The notes under the pieces: generated by a model
Databases searched by the model: none
Seen by the model: the letters and a program-made list of their open reading frames with translations, nothing else
What the model was told of the DNA's origin: nothing
Program-made: the position numbers and the translations under genes
Part shown: positions 17,626 to 25,810 of the stretch, one piece after another
Layout: each line of letters begins with the position of its first letter
Numbering within the stretch: position 1 is the stretch's first letter
Assembly: GCA_036620675.1 (NCBI GenBank)
Contig: JAZHEE010000002.1
Origin: Jejubacter sp036620675
Lineage (GTDB): Bacteria; Pseudomonadota; Gammaproteobacteria; Enterobacterales; Enterobacteriaceae
Reading direction: 5' to 3' (one strand)
Length of the DNA stretch: 64,000 bases

Positions 17626-17646
17626 GAATCTGGCTCCTCTGACTGG
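17626..17646. repeat. attachment-site direct repeat (tRNA copy)
   Basis: The tRNA-side copy of the 21-bp repeat: it covers 16 bases of the tRNA-Asn 3' end including CCA, plus five bases beyond. It is identical to 15976-15996. Confidence 0.85.
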
Positions 17647-17706
17647 ACTCGAACCAGTGACATACGGATTAACAGTCCGCCGTTCTACCGACTGAACTAC
17701 AGAGGA
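17631..17706 (-). tRNA. tRNA-Asn (GTT), copy 3, island integration site
   Basis: Identical in sequence to copies 1 and 4. It lacks the strong terminator seen right behind the other copies, because the integrated island displaced it to 15939-15975. The gene itself was restored by integration. Divergent from nac, matching E. coli asnV-nac. Confidence 0.95.
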
Positions 17707-17938
17707 ATTGTGTGAACGGGGCGCATAGTAACGGCGCATCGGCGGCTTGTCAAAGGCGGAATCGCGGCAATGCGTTCGTTTGGCGCTAAAATCGCCAGCG
17801 GCTGCTCCAGCGTAGTGCACATCACCCTGTTATGGGGCAGGGGCAAGCGTGGTGGAGTCATGCTTTCGACGCGGCTGAAAAATCAGATTTGCTTATTATC
17901 CATGAGGTTAGCCCGAATATCTGGCGATGGATGCAATC

Positions 17939-17953
17939 TGGCAACCTTCTTGC
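17939..17953 (+). promoter_or_regulatory. sigma-54 promoter of nac
   Basis: TGGCA-A-N5-TTGC with the invariant GG (17940-17941) and GC (17952-17953) at the required spacing, about 55 bases before the nac ATG. nac is NtrC/sigma-54 dependent in enterics. A TGCAC half-site with a partly symmetric partner near 17816-17832 could be an NtrC site, but that is weak. Confidence 0.8.
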
Positions 17954-18008
17954 AATGCCTTCTGCAGAGCCAGACCCTTTCGCACTGGTATCCCGTTCAG
18001 GAGGCAAA

Positions 18009-18926
18009 ATGAATCTCAGACGACTGAAGTACTTCGTAAAAATCGTCGATATCGGTAGCCTGACCCAGGCCGCCGAGGTGCTGCACATTGCCCAGCCAGC
18101 GCTGAGCCAGCAGGTGGCCACGCTTGAAGGCGAAATGGATCAGCAACTCCTGATCCGAACCCGGCGCGGCGTGACCCCTACCGAGGCGGGAAAGCTGCTC
18201 TATGCCCACGCCAGCACCATTTTACGGATGTGCGACCAGGCGCAGCTGGCGGTGAATAACGTGGGGCAATCGCTAAGCGGCCCGGTCTCCATTGGTCTGG
18301 CGCCGGGAACTGCCTCGTCTTCCGTGACCATGCCGCTGTTACAGACGGTGAGGGCGGAGCTGCCAGATGTGCAAATCTATCTGCATGAAAACAGCGGCGG
18401 GCAGCTTAATGACAAGCTGCTGAGCGGCCAGCTTGATATGGCGGTGCTGTATGACAGGGCACCCACGGCCGGTATTATCAGCCAGCCGCTGCGCAAGGAG
18501 TCGCTGTTTGTGGTGGGAACTCAGAATAACCCCGGCCCGAATGTAGATCTGAGCCAGGTGGCGCAAATGAACCTGCTGCTGCCGCGTGACTATAGCGCCG
18601 TCAGGCGCCGGGTGGACGAAGCCTTTTCGCTGCGTCGCTTAACGGTGAAGATTGCCGGTGAGATTGAGTCTATCTCTACCCTGACGGCCGCCATAGCCAG
18701 CGGTATGGGCGTAACGGTATTGCCGGAATCGGCGGCGCGTCTGCTGATGGGGGCCGCCGGTGGCTGGATGTCGCGTATCACTTCGCCCACCCTGACGCTG
18801 CCGCTGTCGCTGAATTTATCGGCACGCCTGCCGCTGTCGCCGCAGGCGCAGGCGGTGAAGGAAATTCTTATGTCGCGGGTGACCCGGCCACCGCTGGAAA
18901 ACCGTGAGCTGATGCTGGTGGGATAA
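18009..18926 (+). CDS. nac: Nac, nitrogen assimilation LysR regulator
   Basis: A 305-residue LysR-type regulator, the length of E. coli and Klebsiella Nac, with HTH near residues 18-37 (SLTQAAEVLHIAQPALSQQ). The effector domain keeps the family stretches YLHENSG, RVDEAFSLRRLT and ATIASGMGV-like AAIASGMGVTVLPESAA. Nac couples the Ntr system to sigma-70 genes under nitrogen limitation. The ATG at 18009 gives the exact homologous N-terminus and has GGAGG before it. It is preceded by a sigma-54 promoter and a divergent tRNA-Asn. Confidence 0.94.
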   Translation: MNLRRLKYFVKIVDIGSLTQAAEVLHIAQPALSQQVATLEGEMDQQLLIRTRRGVTPTEAGKLLYAHASTILRMCDQAQLAVNNVGQSLSGPVSIGLAPGTASSSVTMPLLQTVRAELPDVQIYLHENSGGQLNDKLLSGQLDMAVLYDRAPTAGIISQPLRKESLFVVGTQNNPGPNVDLSQVAQMNLLLPRDYSAVRRRVDEAFSLRRLTVKIAGEIESISTLTAAIASGMGVTVLPESAARLLMGAAGGWMSRITSPTLTLPLSLNLSARLPLSPQAQAVKEILMSRVTRPPLENRELMLVG

Positions 18927-18971
18927 GGTGAAACGGGTGGCCGTCGAATAACCGGCGGCCGCGTTCATTGG

Positions 18972-19622
18972 TTACAGCGCGTAGTAAAATGCCTTGACCT
19001 GCTCCCAGTCTTTGGGCGGGATCGGGGAAAGGTATTTTTCCAGCTGTCGGAAGTCGTGATTGATCGCCTTGCTGCGCACCCAGCGGCGGCGGCTTTTCTC
19101 CAGATCCAAAAAACCTGCCTCAATCTGGCCGCTGGTTTTCACAAAAATGTGCCGTACATAGCAGCAGCCATGCTGACGGTTAATACTGTGCATGCCATGG
19201 AACGCCAGCGCCACCTGGCGCAGCATTTCCTGACGGGTCTGGTCTTCGAAGGGCAGGTCGGCATGCTGTTTGTACCACTGGTCAATGCTGCAAAAGCCGT
19301 GCATCTCTTCGGTTACCAGGAGCGCCCGCCATTCGCCGTTGTGCTTCATCGCTTTACCGTAAACGATTTTCGGAACCTTAACGCCCGCCCGCTCCAGTTC
19401 GTTAAGTACCTGAATCTCGCGCACGATGGTGGGGCGGCCAAGCGGATAGCGCAGCGAACGGAATAAATGCTGCGTCATCCGCTTAACGTACAACACCTTA
19501 CCGTCGCGCTCGATACGTTGTACGCCGCTCATGCCGTTACGACGCTGGTTTGGCTCTTCAACCCAGTCACCTTCGGTGGCCCACCAGGCGTCAAACTCTT
19601 CGATTTCTTGCTGCGTTAACAT
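18972..19622 (-). CDS. inaA: InaA, LPS-kinase-family protein
   Basis: A 216-residue protein matching E. coli InaA (weak-acid inducible, Mar/Sox-linked) in length and sequence: WWATEGDWVEEPN near the start, GRPTIVREIQVL, and the catalytic-loop-like HSINRQHGCCYVRHI with GFLDLEKSRRR. It has the KdkA/LPS kinase-type kinase fold, but a substrate is not known. The ATG at 19622 is chosen over an upstream TTG. In E. coli inaA lies elsewhere (about 50 min), so its place between nac and cbl is a rearrangement relative to that genome. Confidence 0.88.
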   Translation of the reverse strand: MLTQQEIEEFDAWWATEGDWVEEPNQRRNGMSGVQRIERDGKVLYVKRMTQHLFRSLRYPLGRPTIVREIQVLNELERAGVKVPKIVYGKAMKHNGEWRALLVTEEMHGFCSIDQWYKQHADLPFEDQTRQEMLRQVALAFHGMHSINRQHGCCYVRHIFVKTSGQIEAGFLDLEKSRRRWVRSKAINHDFRQLEKYLSPIPPKDWEQVKAFYYAL

Positions 19623-19874
19623 AATCAACTCAAATTTAATAAAATTATTATGTATTAATAATTTTCCTAGTTTATCTCACTGCGAATACGTTTCTTTTTG
19701 GCAAAAAATGTTAATTAATAAAGTGTTACCCATGGTAAATCGCTAACTGACTGATAGCTATAAGAATTTCCTTATTTGTTATTTCTTTATATTATAAATA
19801 TTATTTTTTTATTATTTGTTGTTTTATCAGCAGCGCTGAACAATGGCTGAAAATGCGGTAACAGGGGAAAGGGC

Positions 19875-20825
19875 GTGAATTTTCAGCAATTAAAAATTAT
19901 ACGGGAAGCGGCGCGGCGAGATTTTAATCTCACGGAGGTGGCCGGCAATCTCTATACCTCACAGTCGGGAGTCAGCCGCCATATTCGCGAGCTGGAAGAG
20001 GAGCTGGGCGTTGAATTATTTATTCGCCGCGGTAAACGCCTGCTGGGAATGACTGAGCCCGGGCGGGCGCTGCTGGTCAGCGCCGAACGCATTCTCAACG
20101 AGGCCAGTAATGTGCGGCGCCTGGCCGAGCTGTTCAGTAATGATGATTCGGGCATGCTGACCATCGCCACCACCCATACTCAGGCACGTTATAGCCTGCC
20201 TGCGGTGATTAAGCAGTTCCGCGAATTTTATCCCGGCGTACGACTGGCGCTGATTCAGGGGGCGCCGGAGGAAATTTGCGCGCTGCTGCACAGCGGCGCG
20301 GCGGATATCGGTATTGCCAGCGAACGGCTGAACCACGATCCGGCGTTGACGGCCTTCTCCTGGCTGCGCTGGCACCACAGTCTGCTGCTGCCCCGGGAAC
20401 ATCCGCTGTGCCATGAGATGCCGCTTACCCTTGAGTCTATTGCCCGATGGCCGCTGATTACCTATCGTCAGGGCGTGACCGGCCGGTCGCGTATCGATGA
20501 CGCTTTTTCCCGCCAGGGGCTAACGCCGGATGTGGTGCTCAGCGCCCAGGATTCGGACGTGATTCGTACCTATGTGGCGCTGGGGCTTGGTGTTGGGCTG
20601 GTGGCGGAACTGGCCGATAGTGACGACTGCGCTGAACAGTTGGTGCGACGCGACATTCGTCATCTGTTCGGGGCCAATACGGTCTGGCTTGGGGTTCGCC
20701 GGGGCCAGCTGCAGCGTAATTATATCTGGCGTTTTATCGCTCTGTGTAATCCTTCCCTGTCGCTGGAGGAAATTAAAGCGCGGGCGCTGAACGTGGACGA
20801 TTACACGCCGGACTATCAGATTTAG
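19875..20825 (+). CDS. cbl: Cbl, LysR regulator of sulfur-source genes
   Basis: A 316-residue LysR regulator equal in length to E. coli Cbl (CysB-like). The HTH and linker (NFQQLKIIREAARRDFNLTEV) and the effector domain (TIATTHTQARYSLP, GVTGRSRIDDAF, AQDSDVIRTYVALGLGVGLV) match. Cbl activates ssu and tau genes when sulfate is scarce. It starts with GTG behind AGGGGAAAGGG. In E. coli cbl and nac are adjacent and co-oriented; here inaA separates them and lies divergent from cbl across 250 AT-rich bases. Confidence 0.93.
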   Translation: MNFQQLKIIREAARRDFNLTEVAGNLYTSQSGVSRHIRELEEELGVELFIRRGKRLLGMTEPGRALLVSAERILNEASNVRRLAELFSNDDSGMLTIATTHTQARYSLPAVIKQFREFYPGVRLALIQGAPEEICALLHSGAADIGIASERLNHDPALTAFSWLRWHHSLLLPREHPLCHEMPLTLESIARWPLITYRQGVTGRSRIDDAFSRQGLTPDVVLSAQDSDVIRTYVALGLGVGLVAELADSDDCAEQLVRRDIRHLFGANTVWLGVRRGQLQRNYIWRFIALCNPSLSLEEIKARALNVDDYTPDYQI

Positions 20826-20951
20826 CTTGGCTGAACCCGCTATTAAGTTGAGTGGCCGATATGCCGCTGCCACAATTCTTAACCGATATCCTTGTTGTCC
20901 GTTTTTCAGTATCTCTGGTCTCTTTTCCAATAAAATACCGGCAGGTGAAAC

Positions 20952-21308
20952 ATGAAAGCCTCTTCGCGTTATGTGTCTGTACGGGCTCTGATGACGGTTT
21001 CTTTTATTTCCGCCATTTTGCTGCTGCCCGTGGTATACGCACGGGCGACGACCGATACTGTTTCGGTCGTGAAGGCGGTCGATAGCTGCCCTCTGTACGT
21101 CGTGAGCATCGGAGAACACTATTCGGTGCTGCGCTCTATTAATTATCCGCTACAGCGCAACGATCGCCTGATAATGCGCGATCGCGGCCTTAGTTATCAG
21201 AATATCTATATTAAGGATGGCGATAAAAATGCCGGCTTTATGGGCATTTTTGAAATGAGTGATGTCGGTCGCCAGTTGGCGGAAAACTTCCAGAACGCTA
21301 ACTGTTGA
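20952..21308 (+). CDS. Small exported protein, not recognised
   Basis: A 118-residue protein with a Sec signal peptide (SFISAILLLPVVYARA) and a mature domain of about 85 residues containing two cysteines, one in VDSCPLY and one at the very end (NANC), which could form a disulfide in the periplasm. CAGGTGAAAC gives a fair ribosome site. A strong terminator follows. It stands between cbl and a convergent LysR gene; I do not recognise the family. Confidence 0.6.
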   Translation: MKASSRYVSVRALMTVSFISAILLLPVVYARATTDTVSVVKAVDSCPLYVVSIGEHYSVLRSINYPLQRNDRLIMRDRGLSYQNIYIKDGDKNAGFMGIFEMSDVGRQLAENFQNANC

Positions 21309-21330
21309 TTCATCCCGGCATGATTAAAGG

Positions 21331-21357
21331 CGGCGCCATGATAGCGCCGTTTTTTTA
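21331..21357 (+). terminator. terminator after the exported protein gene
   Basis: Stem CGGCGC/GCGCCG with a seven-base loop and a run of seven T. The T-run overlaps the stop codon of the convergent LysR gene. Confidence 0.8.
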
Positions 21358-22293
21358 TTCCGGCGCCAGAGAGAGCGCATTTGCCGTCGCCATAAAGCTT
21401 TCACGCAATTTCTTGATGACCGTATCGTTGCGCCGTGATTTGAGATAGACGCAGTAGGCATGTACCGGGCGAATATCCTGATCGCTGAAAGGATGAATCT
21501 GAACAGGAATATGTTCCGAGAACTGACGGGCAATGACTTCCGGACTCAGGATAATCAGATCGGTTTGAGATACCAGGGTCAGACGATTAGTGATGGACTG
21601 AAGGGTAAAGTCGATCGTGATTTTTTCATGTCCCCAGGGCGTGGCCAGATAGTGGGCATATTTAAGCGGCGAACTCATACCGGCGCGCTCTACAAATGAC
21701 ATCTCCTGAATCTGATCCAGCGAGGTGAATTGGGTCATTCCGGGGTGATTTATACGGCTCACCACCACCAGCGGCGTACTAAAAATACGTTCGGTGACAA
21801 ACGAACTTTCGGTAGCCGGCTCCAGCGTCAGCAGTATATCGGCCGCCCGGTTGCGCAGGCTTATCAGGTTCTCTTCGCTGTTGGCTAACTCTGGCAGCAT
21901 CATCAGGCGCGATCCTGATGCCGGTAATTGAGTCGCGAAGGGCAGTACCATCATATATTCAAGCAGCTCGCTGCTGATGATTTTATAGGTATAGGCCGTT
22001 TCCGGCGCCGGGTTTTGCGGATTGCTGGTCAGGATATTACCCAGTTCGGTGATTAACGGCCGGAACTGTTCGTCCAGTTGCAGTGCCAGTGCCGTCGGTT
22101 TAAGCCGCTGGCCGCTGCGGTAAAATAGCGGATCTTCCAGTACCGTTTTCAGGCGGGTCATATTCTGGCTAACGGCGCTGGATGAAACGCCAAGCAGTTT
22201 AGCGGCGCCGGCCACCGTACCGGTACTAATAATGGCGTGTAGCGCCTTAAGCTGATTAAAGTCGAATTTAAATTCGGAAATGGGTGCGGACAT
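21355..22293 (-). CDS. LysR-family transcriptional regulator, target unknown
   Basis: A 312-residue LysR-type regulator. The HTH lies near residues 22-45 (ISTGTVAGAAKLLGVSSSAVSQNMTRL, given in part: GTVAGAAKLLGVSS); the rest is the effector domain, which is unlike those of well-known members (PDPATESSF-type loop, FVERAGMSS). The neighbouring genes on that side are a decayed TPR gene and the molybdoenzyme operon, so a link to that operon is possible but unsupported. Confidence 0.75.
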   Translation of the reverse strand: MSAPISEFKFDFNQLKALHAIISTGTVAGAAKLLGVSSSAVSQNMTRLKTVLEDPLFYRSGQRLKPTALALQLDEQFRPLITELGNILTSNPQNPAPETAYTYKIISSELLEYMMVLPFATQLPASGSRLMMLPELANSEENLISLRNRAADILLTLEPATESSFVTERIFSTPLVVVSRINHPGMTQFTSLDQIQEMSFVERAGMSSPLKYAHYLATPWGHEKITIDFTLQSITNRLTLVSQTDLIILSPEVIARQFSEHIPVQIHPFSDQDIRPVHAYCVYLKSRRNDTVIKKLRESFMATANALSLAPE

Positions 22294-22352
22294 TATTGGC
22301 GTTTCTCATTGGGTAGCGAAATTAGTTAAGTTCATATTAGCGGTTATTTAGC

Positions 22353-22880
22353 TCAGCCGATGCGTTGTCGCATCTGGCGGGGTGAAAAGATCGCATTTTG
22401 ATGGCGGTCAGCATGTTTATTGACCCTGCCGACCGGCGCCAGTCCGGGAAGGGGCCGGACTTGCCAGAATCGCTGCCAGCGAATATTCAGCCTGACAATC
22501 CAGAGTCCTGGCCGCTGGCGTATCAGGTATATTCCGCCCGCTAGCGGCGCCAGACACAACAGCAGGCCTGCCAGCATAGGCCAGGGAGTACGCTCTCCCG
22601 CCTGTAGTATTTTCTCCTTGCCGGGCGATACTCCGAATCCAGACTCAATGCCCGATCGTAGCTGTCCAGCGCCTTTTGCCTGGCTTTTGGTTTCGCGTAG
22701 CTATTGGCAAGCCAGGGAACGATTGTGGGCGGCGGTCTGCGCAAAGGTGGCTGCGGCCCGGGGATAGTCGCCGGCGTAGTAACTGGAGATGCCGCGCCGC
22801 AGCGGATCCTGATAAAGGCGGACGACCCGGCAGCGCTGGCGGTGGGTCGGGGCTAAGAATACGAAGGGAAAAAAGAAGCG
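22353..22880 (-). pseudogene. Decayed TPR-repeat membrane protein gene
   Basis: Reading leftward from about 22820, one frame gives DPLRRGISSYYAGDYPRAAATF and stops at a TAG near 22702; the next frame resumes with LANSYAKPKARQKALDSYDRA and RALSLDSEYRPAR, a tetratricopeptide repeat; a third frame continues with TPWPMLAGLLLCLAPLAGG, a membrane segment, down to 22353. These pieces form one TPR protein of the kind found in BatB/BatC aerotolerance operons, broken by at least two frameshifts. No intact partner genes (VWA, MoxR) are seen. Confidence 0.6.
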
Positions 22881-22996
22881 ACAACTTAATAGGTGGTTAA
22901 GTGTCGCTAAACTTTCAGAGGGAAAAAGGCTTGTTTTTAATTAATAGTTAACTTTGAAGCGTAAAGGCGCGCTACAGGCTACCTCTACTTAAGGGG

Positions 22997-23764
22997 TTAA
23001 ATACCGCTAAACCAGTTGTAGCCCTGATCTTCCCAGTAACCGCCGGGATTAGTATCGCTGACGAAAATAGCGGCGATGTGTTTGGCGTTTTTGAACCCCA
23101 GCTTGGTCGGCACCCGTAACCGTAATGGATAACCGTATTCCGCAGGGAGTGGTTTACCGGCAAAATCCAGCGCCAGTATGGTTTGCGGATGCAGCGCGGT
23201 GGCCATATCAATGCTGGAGTAGTAACGGTCTGCGCACTTAAAGCCGACGTAACGCGCGTTAAGATCGGCGCCGATATGTTGCAGAAACAGCTTCAGCGGC
23301 ACGCCGCCCCATTGACCGATGGCGCTCCAGCCTTCAATGCAGATCAGCCGGGTTATCTGGCTTTGCTGCGGCAGGCGCTGTAACTGTTCCAGCGTCCACG
23401 GCGCTTTTTTCTCGACCTTGCCGGAGACTTCCAGTCGATAGTCGAGCAGATCCACTTCCGGCGTATTGTATTCCGGGTAAAAGGCGTTGAACGGAAAGGG
23501 GTCGGTAATCTGATCCGGGCGGTAAGTCTGGGCCAGGCGCTGGCCGCTGAACAGCCAGGACTGAACCCTGTCGTTCCAGCGCGACATGGCCCACAGCACT
23601 TTGTCGACCCGATCGCCGCTCTGCATATCGCATCCGGTTAGCATCGCCACGCCACCCAGCGTCAGGCCGGAGCGCAGTAGTAACCGCCGTTGTAGATTCA
23701 CCAGCTGTTTTTTCTGATCCGGCTCCAGTGTGGGGGCGCGGCGGGGTTGAGTTTTATCCTTCAC
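22997..23764 (-). CDS. Molybdopterin-dependent oxidoreductase, sulfite oxidase family
   Basis: A 255-residue periplasmic molybdoenzyme. The N-terminus has a twin-arginine-like start (LQRRLLLRSGLTLGG) ending in a possible lipobox (LTGC), and the catalytic domain keeps the Mo-coordinating cysteine in LICIEGWSAIGQWGGVPL and the cofactor region YPLRLRVPTKLGFKNAKHI. It is shorter than E. coli MsrP (YedY). It starts with GTG behind GGAGG, overlapping the stop of the cytochrome b gene. Together they resemble MsrP/MsrQ-type or other sulfite-oxidase-family pairs; substrate unknown. Confidence 0.82.
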   Translation of the reverse strand: MKDKTQPRRAPTLEPDQKKQLVNLQRRLLLRSGLTLGGVAMLTGCDMQSGDRVDKVLWAMSRWNDRVQSWLFSGQRLAQTYRPDQITDPFPFNAFYPEYNTPEVDLLDYRLEVSGKVEKKAPWTLEQLQRLPQQSQITRLICIEGWSAIGQWGGVPLKLFLQHIGADLNARYVGFKCADRYYSSIDMATALHPQTILALDFAGKPLPAEYGYPLRLRVPTKLGFKNAKHIAAIFVSDTNPGGYWEDQGYNWFSGI

Positions 23765-24362
23765 GTTTGCCTCCTGACAGCATGGCCCACAGGGTGGAGG
23801 GCACGATAATCACCATCAACAGATGGATGACGACAAAAAGCCCAATACCTGCCATGGCGAAAAAGTGGACGTAGCGTGCGGTATCAAAACCGCCAAAGGC
23901 GGCTACCAGCCAGTACAGCTGTACCGGTTTCCAGATGGCCAGCCCGGAAAGTACCACTAGCAGGCCAGGCGCCAGTACGCCCAGGTACATTAGCTTTTGA
24001 ATCGCGTTGTACTGGCCGTGACGATGGCGCAGCCGCAGCGTTAATGTCAGCCAGATATCCTGGCGCAGCGCTGCCAGGCGCAGCGGCAGCAGGTCGTGGC
24101 GCAGGTGGCCGCTAAACAGACTCCACAGCAGATAGCACAGGGCGTTGAATACCAGCAGCCACATTACCGCCAGATGCCAGCCAATCGCGCCGCCCAGCCA
24201 GCCGCCCAGCGTCACCGCCGGGGGGAAGCGAAAGTCGAACAGCGGTGAAGCGTTGTAGATTTCCCAACCGCTCATAAACATGCAGACCATGGCGAACAGA
24301 TTGACCCAGTGGGTAAGCCTGACTGGCCAGCGATGCACTGGTCGCGACGCGTTGGTTTTCAT
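23754..24362 (-). CDS. Di-haem cytochrome b561-type membrane subunit
   Basis: A 202-residue protein with four membrane segments and the opening HRWPVRLTHWVNLFAM typical of cytochrome b subunits of periplasmic dehydrogenases; the histidines in helices 1, 2 and 4 (HWVN, WHLAVMW, ARYVHFFAMAG, VIHLLM) can ligate two haems. It would pass electrons between the quinone pool and the molybdoenzyme encoded directly downstream, whose start overlaps its end. Confidence 0.82.
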   Translation of the reverse strand: MKTNASRPVHRWPVRLTHWVNLFAMVCMFMSGWEIYNASPLFDFRFPPAVTLGGWLGGAIGWHLAVMWLLVFNALCYLLWSLFSGHLRHDLLPLRLAALRQDIWLTLTLRLRHRHGQYNAIQKLMYLGVLAPGLLVVLSGLAIWKPVQLYWLVAAFGGFDTARYVHFFAMAGIGLFVVIHLLMVIIVPSTLWAMLSGGKREG

Positions 24363-24376
24363 GTCGTCCTCCCGGA

Positions 24377-25000
24377 TTACATTGGCGGTACGGTACCGTC
24401 TTTGCCAGCGGAAATGCGGGTGGCGACGCGCTCGCCTGCATCATCGGCGGCAGAGAACAGGACGATATGAGTACCGGGCTTCAACAGGCTGCGATCGCCG
24501 GGATCGATGGTCACAATCGGCGTATCGTCCGGCACGATGACATTTTTTTGCTGGTCACCGTAATTAACGGTCAGCGTGCGACCATTGGCGTTCACCAGCT
24601 TGCCAATCGTGCCGTTGGTCATGGTATTGATTTTGCCGTCGGCGGATTCCCAGGGAGAGTGGCCTTCGCCCGTTCCGCGCAGGCTGGCGGCGAATACGTG
24701 TACCTCAAGCGCTTTCAGGCTGCCGTCAGGCTGAGGAACGGCGGCGGTGCCGATAAAACTGTCTGGCTTGATATCCGCGGGCGAGCCCTTAGAAACGCTG
24801 AACACCTGGGTTTTGTCGTTCAGTTTGACGTCGACCTTTTCCCCTTTGCGGTCGGTCAGTTGCAGTTGGGCGTCAGAAACCTTATCGATGGTGCCGCGCA
24901 GCGGCGCAATGGCCTTTCCCTGCGCCTGCGCGGCGGCGATGCCGCTGCACAGCATCAGGGTGGACAGCAGTAAACCGGCGAGACGATGTCGTGTATGCAT
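24377..25000 (-). CDS. Periplasmic protein of the molybdoenzyme operon, OB-fold-like
   Basis: A 207-residue exported protein: signal peptide ending near AAAQAQ and a mature domain with repeated beta-strand segments (GTIDKVSDAQLQLTDRKG, IGKLVNANGRTLTVNYGD) of the DUF5666/OB-like type. The ATG at 25000 is preceded by AGGAGG. It is the first gene of the minus-strand operon and lies divergent from the two-component system. A role in copper or redox stress is plausible by context only. Confidence 0.65.
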   Translation of the reverse strand: MHTRHRLAGLLLSTLMLCSGIAAAQAQGKAIAPLRGTIDKVSDAQLQLTDRKGEKVDVKLNDKTQVFSVSKGSPADIKPDSFIGTAAVPQPDGSLKALEVHVFAASLRGTGEGHSPWESADGKINTMTNGTIGKLVNANGRTLTVNYGDQQKNVIVPDDTPIVTIDPGDRSLLKPGTHIVLFSAADDAGERVATRISAGKDGTVPPM

Positions 25001-25138
25001 AAATCCTCCTGTAGTCGTTTGCAGATTAAGCATGGCTGAACGATTGGGACAGCACCATGTCTGTTTGATGACATTAATGTCATCAAACGGCGCTGCGGAA
25101 ACTGTTACTCTGTTTGCGAAAGTAATGAGGTGGCGAGA

Positions 25139-25810
25139 ATGCGCATATTAGTCGTGGAAGATGATACCGGGACAGGTAATTACCTGAAGAAGGGGCTAAC
25201 AGAAGCTGGATATGGCGTCGATCTGGCGCGTGACGGTACCGACGGCTTATTCCGGGCGCTGGAGTATCGTTATGATGCGATTGTGCTGGATGTGATGCTG
25301 CCCGGGCTTGATGGCTGGCAGATTATTGACGTTTTGCGCAAGAAAAGCGATGTGCCGGTTCTGTTTCTGACCGCGCGCGATGAGGTGCAGGATCGCATTC
25401 ACGGCCTTGAACTGGGCGCCGACGATTATCTGGTCAAACCTTTCTCGTTTACCGAGCTGGTGCTGCGGCTACGGACGCTGCTGCGTCGTGGAACGGTGCG
25501 GGAATCCGATCGCTATACTCTGGCCGATCTGCATATTGATGTGCTGCGGCGCAAAGTGACCCGCCAGGACACGGTGATTCCGCTGACCAATAAAGAGTTT
25601 ATGTTACTGCATCTGCTGGTTCGGCGTGAAGGAGAGGTGCTGTCGCGCACCATGATCGCTTCGCAGGTATGGGATATGAATTTCGACAGCGACACTAACG
25701 TAGTGGATGTGGCGATTAAGCGACTGCGCGCCAAAATTGACCGGCCGTTTGATATCAAACTCATTCATACCGTGCGCGGGATAGGCTACGTCTGTGAGGT
25801 GCGTTCATGA
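25139..25810 (+). CDS. Response regulator, OmpR family, CusR/HprR type
   Basis: A 223-residue response regulator. The receiver domain has the acidic pair EDD near residue 8, the phospho-acceptor Asp in VLDVMLPG (about 51) and Lys in VKPFSF (about 101); a winged helix follows, ending SDTNVVDVAIKRLRAKID and VRGIGYVC. The DNA-binding part is very like CusR (copper) and HprR (hydrogen peroxide). It overlaps the kinase start by four bases. Because HprR controls msrPQ in E. coli, the divergent molybdoenzyme/cytochrome b operon is the likely target; I infer this from context. Confidence 0.85.
   Translation: MRILVVEDDTGTGNYLKKGLTEAGYGVDLARDGTDGLFRALEYRYDAIVLDVMLPGLDGWQIIDVLRKKSDVPVLFLTARDEVQDRIHGLELGADDYLVKPFSFTELVLRLRTLLRRGTVRESDRYTLADLHIDVLRRKVTRQDTVIPLTNKEFMLLHLLVRREGEVLSRTMIASQVWDMNFDSDTNVVDVAIKRLRAKIDRPFDIKLIHTVRGIGYVCEVRS

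Noticed and set aside
17578..17820. 80-codon minus-strand open frame over tRNA-Asn
   Set aside because: It reads straight through the tRNA gene and has no homology; a chance frame.
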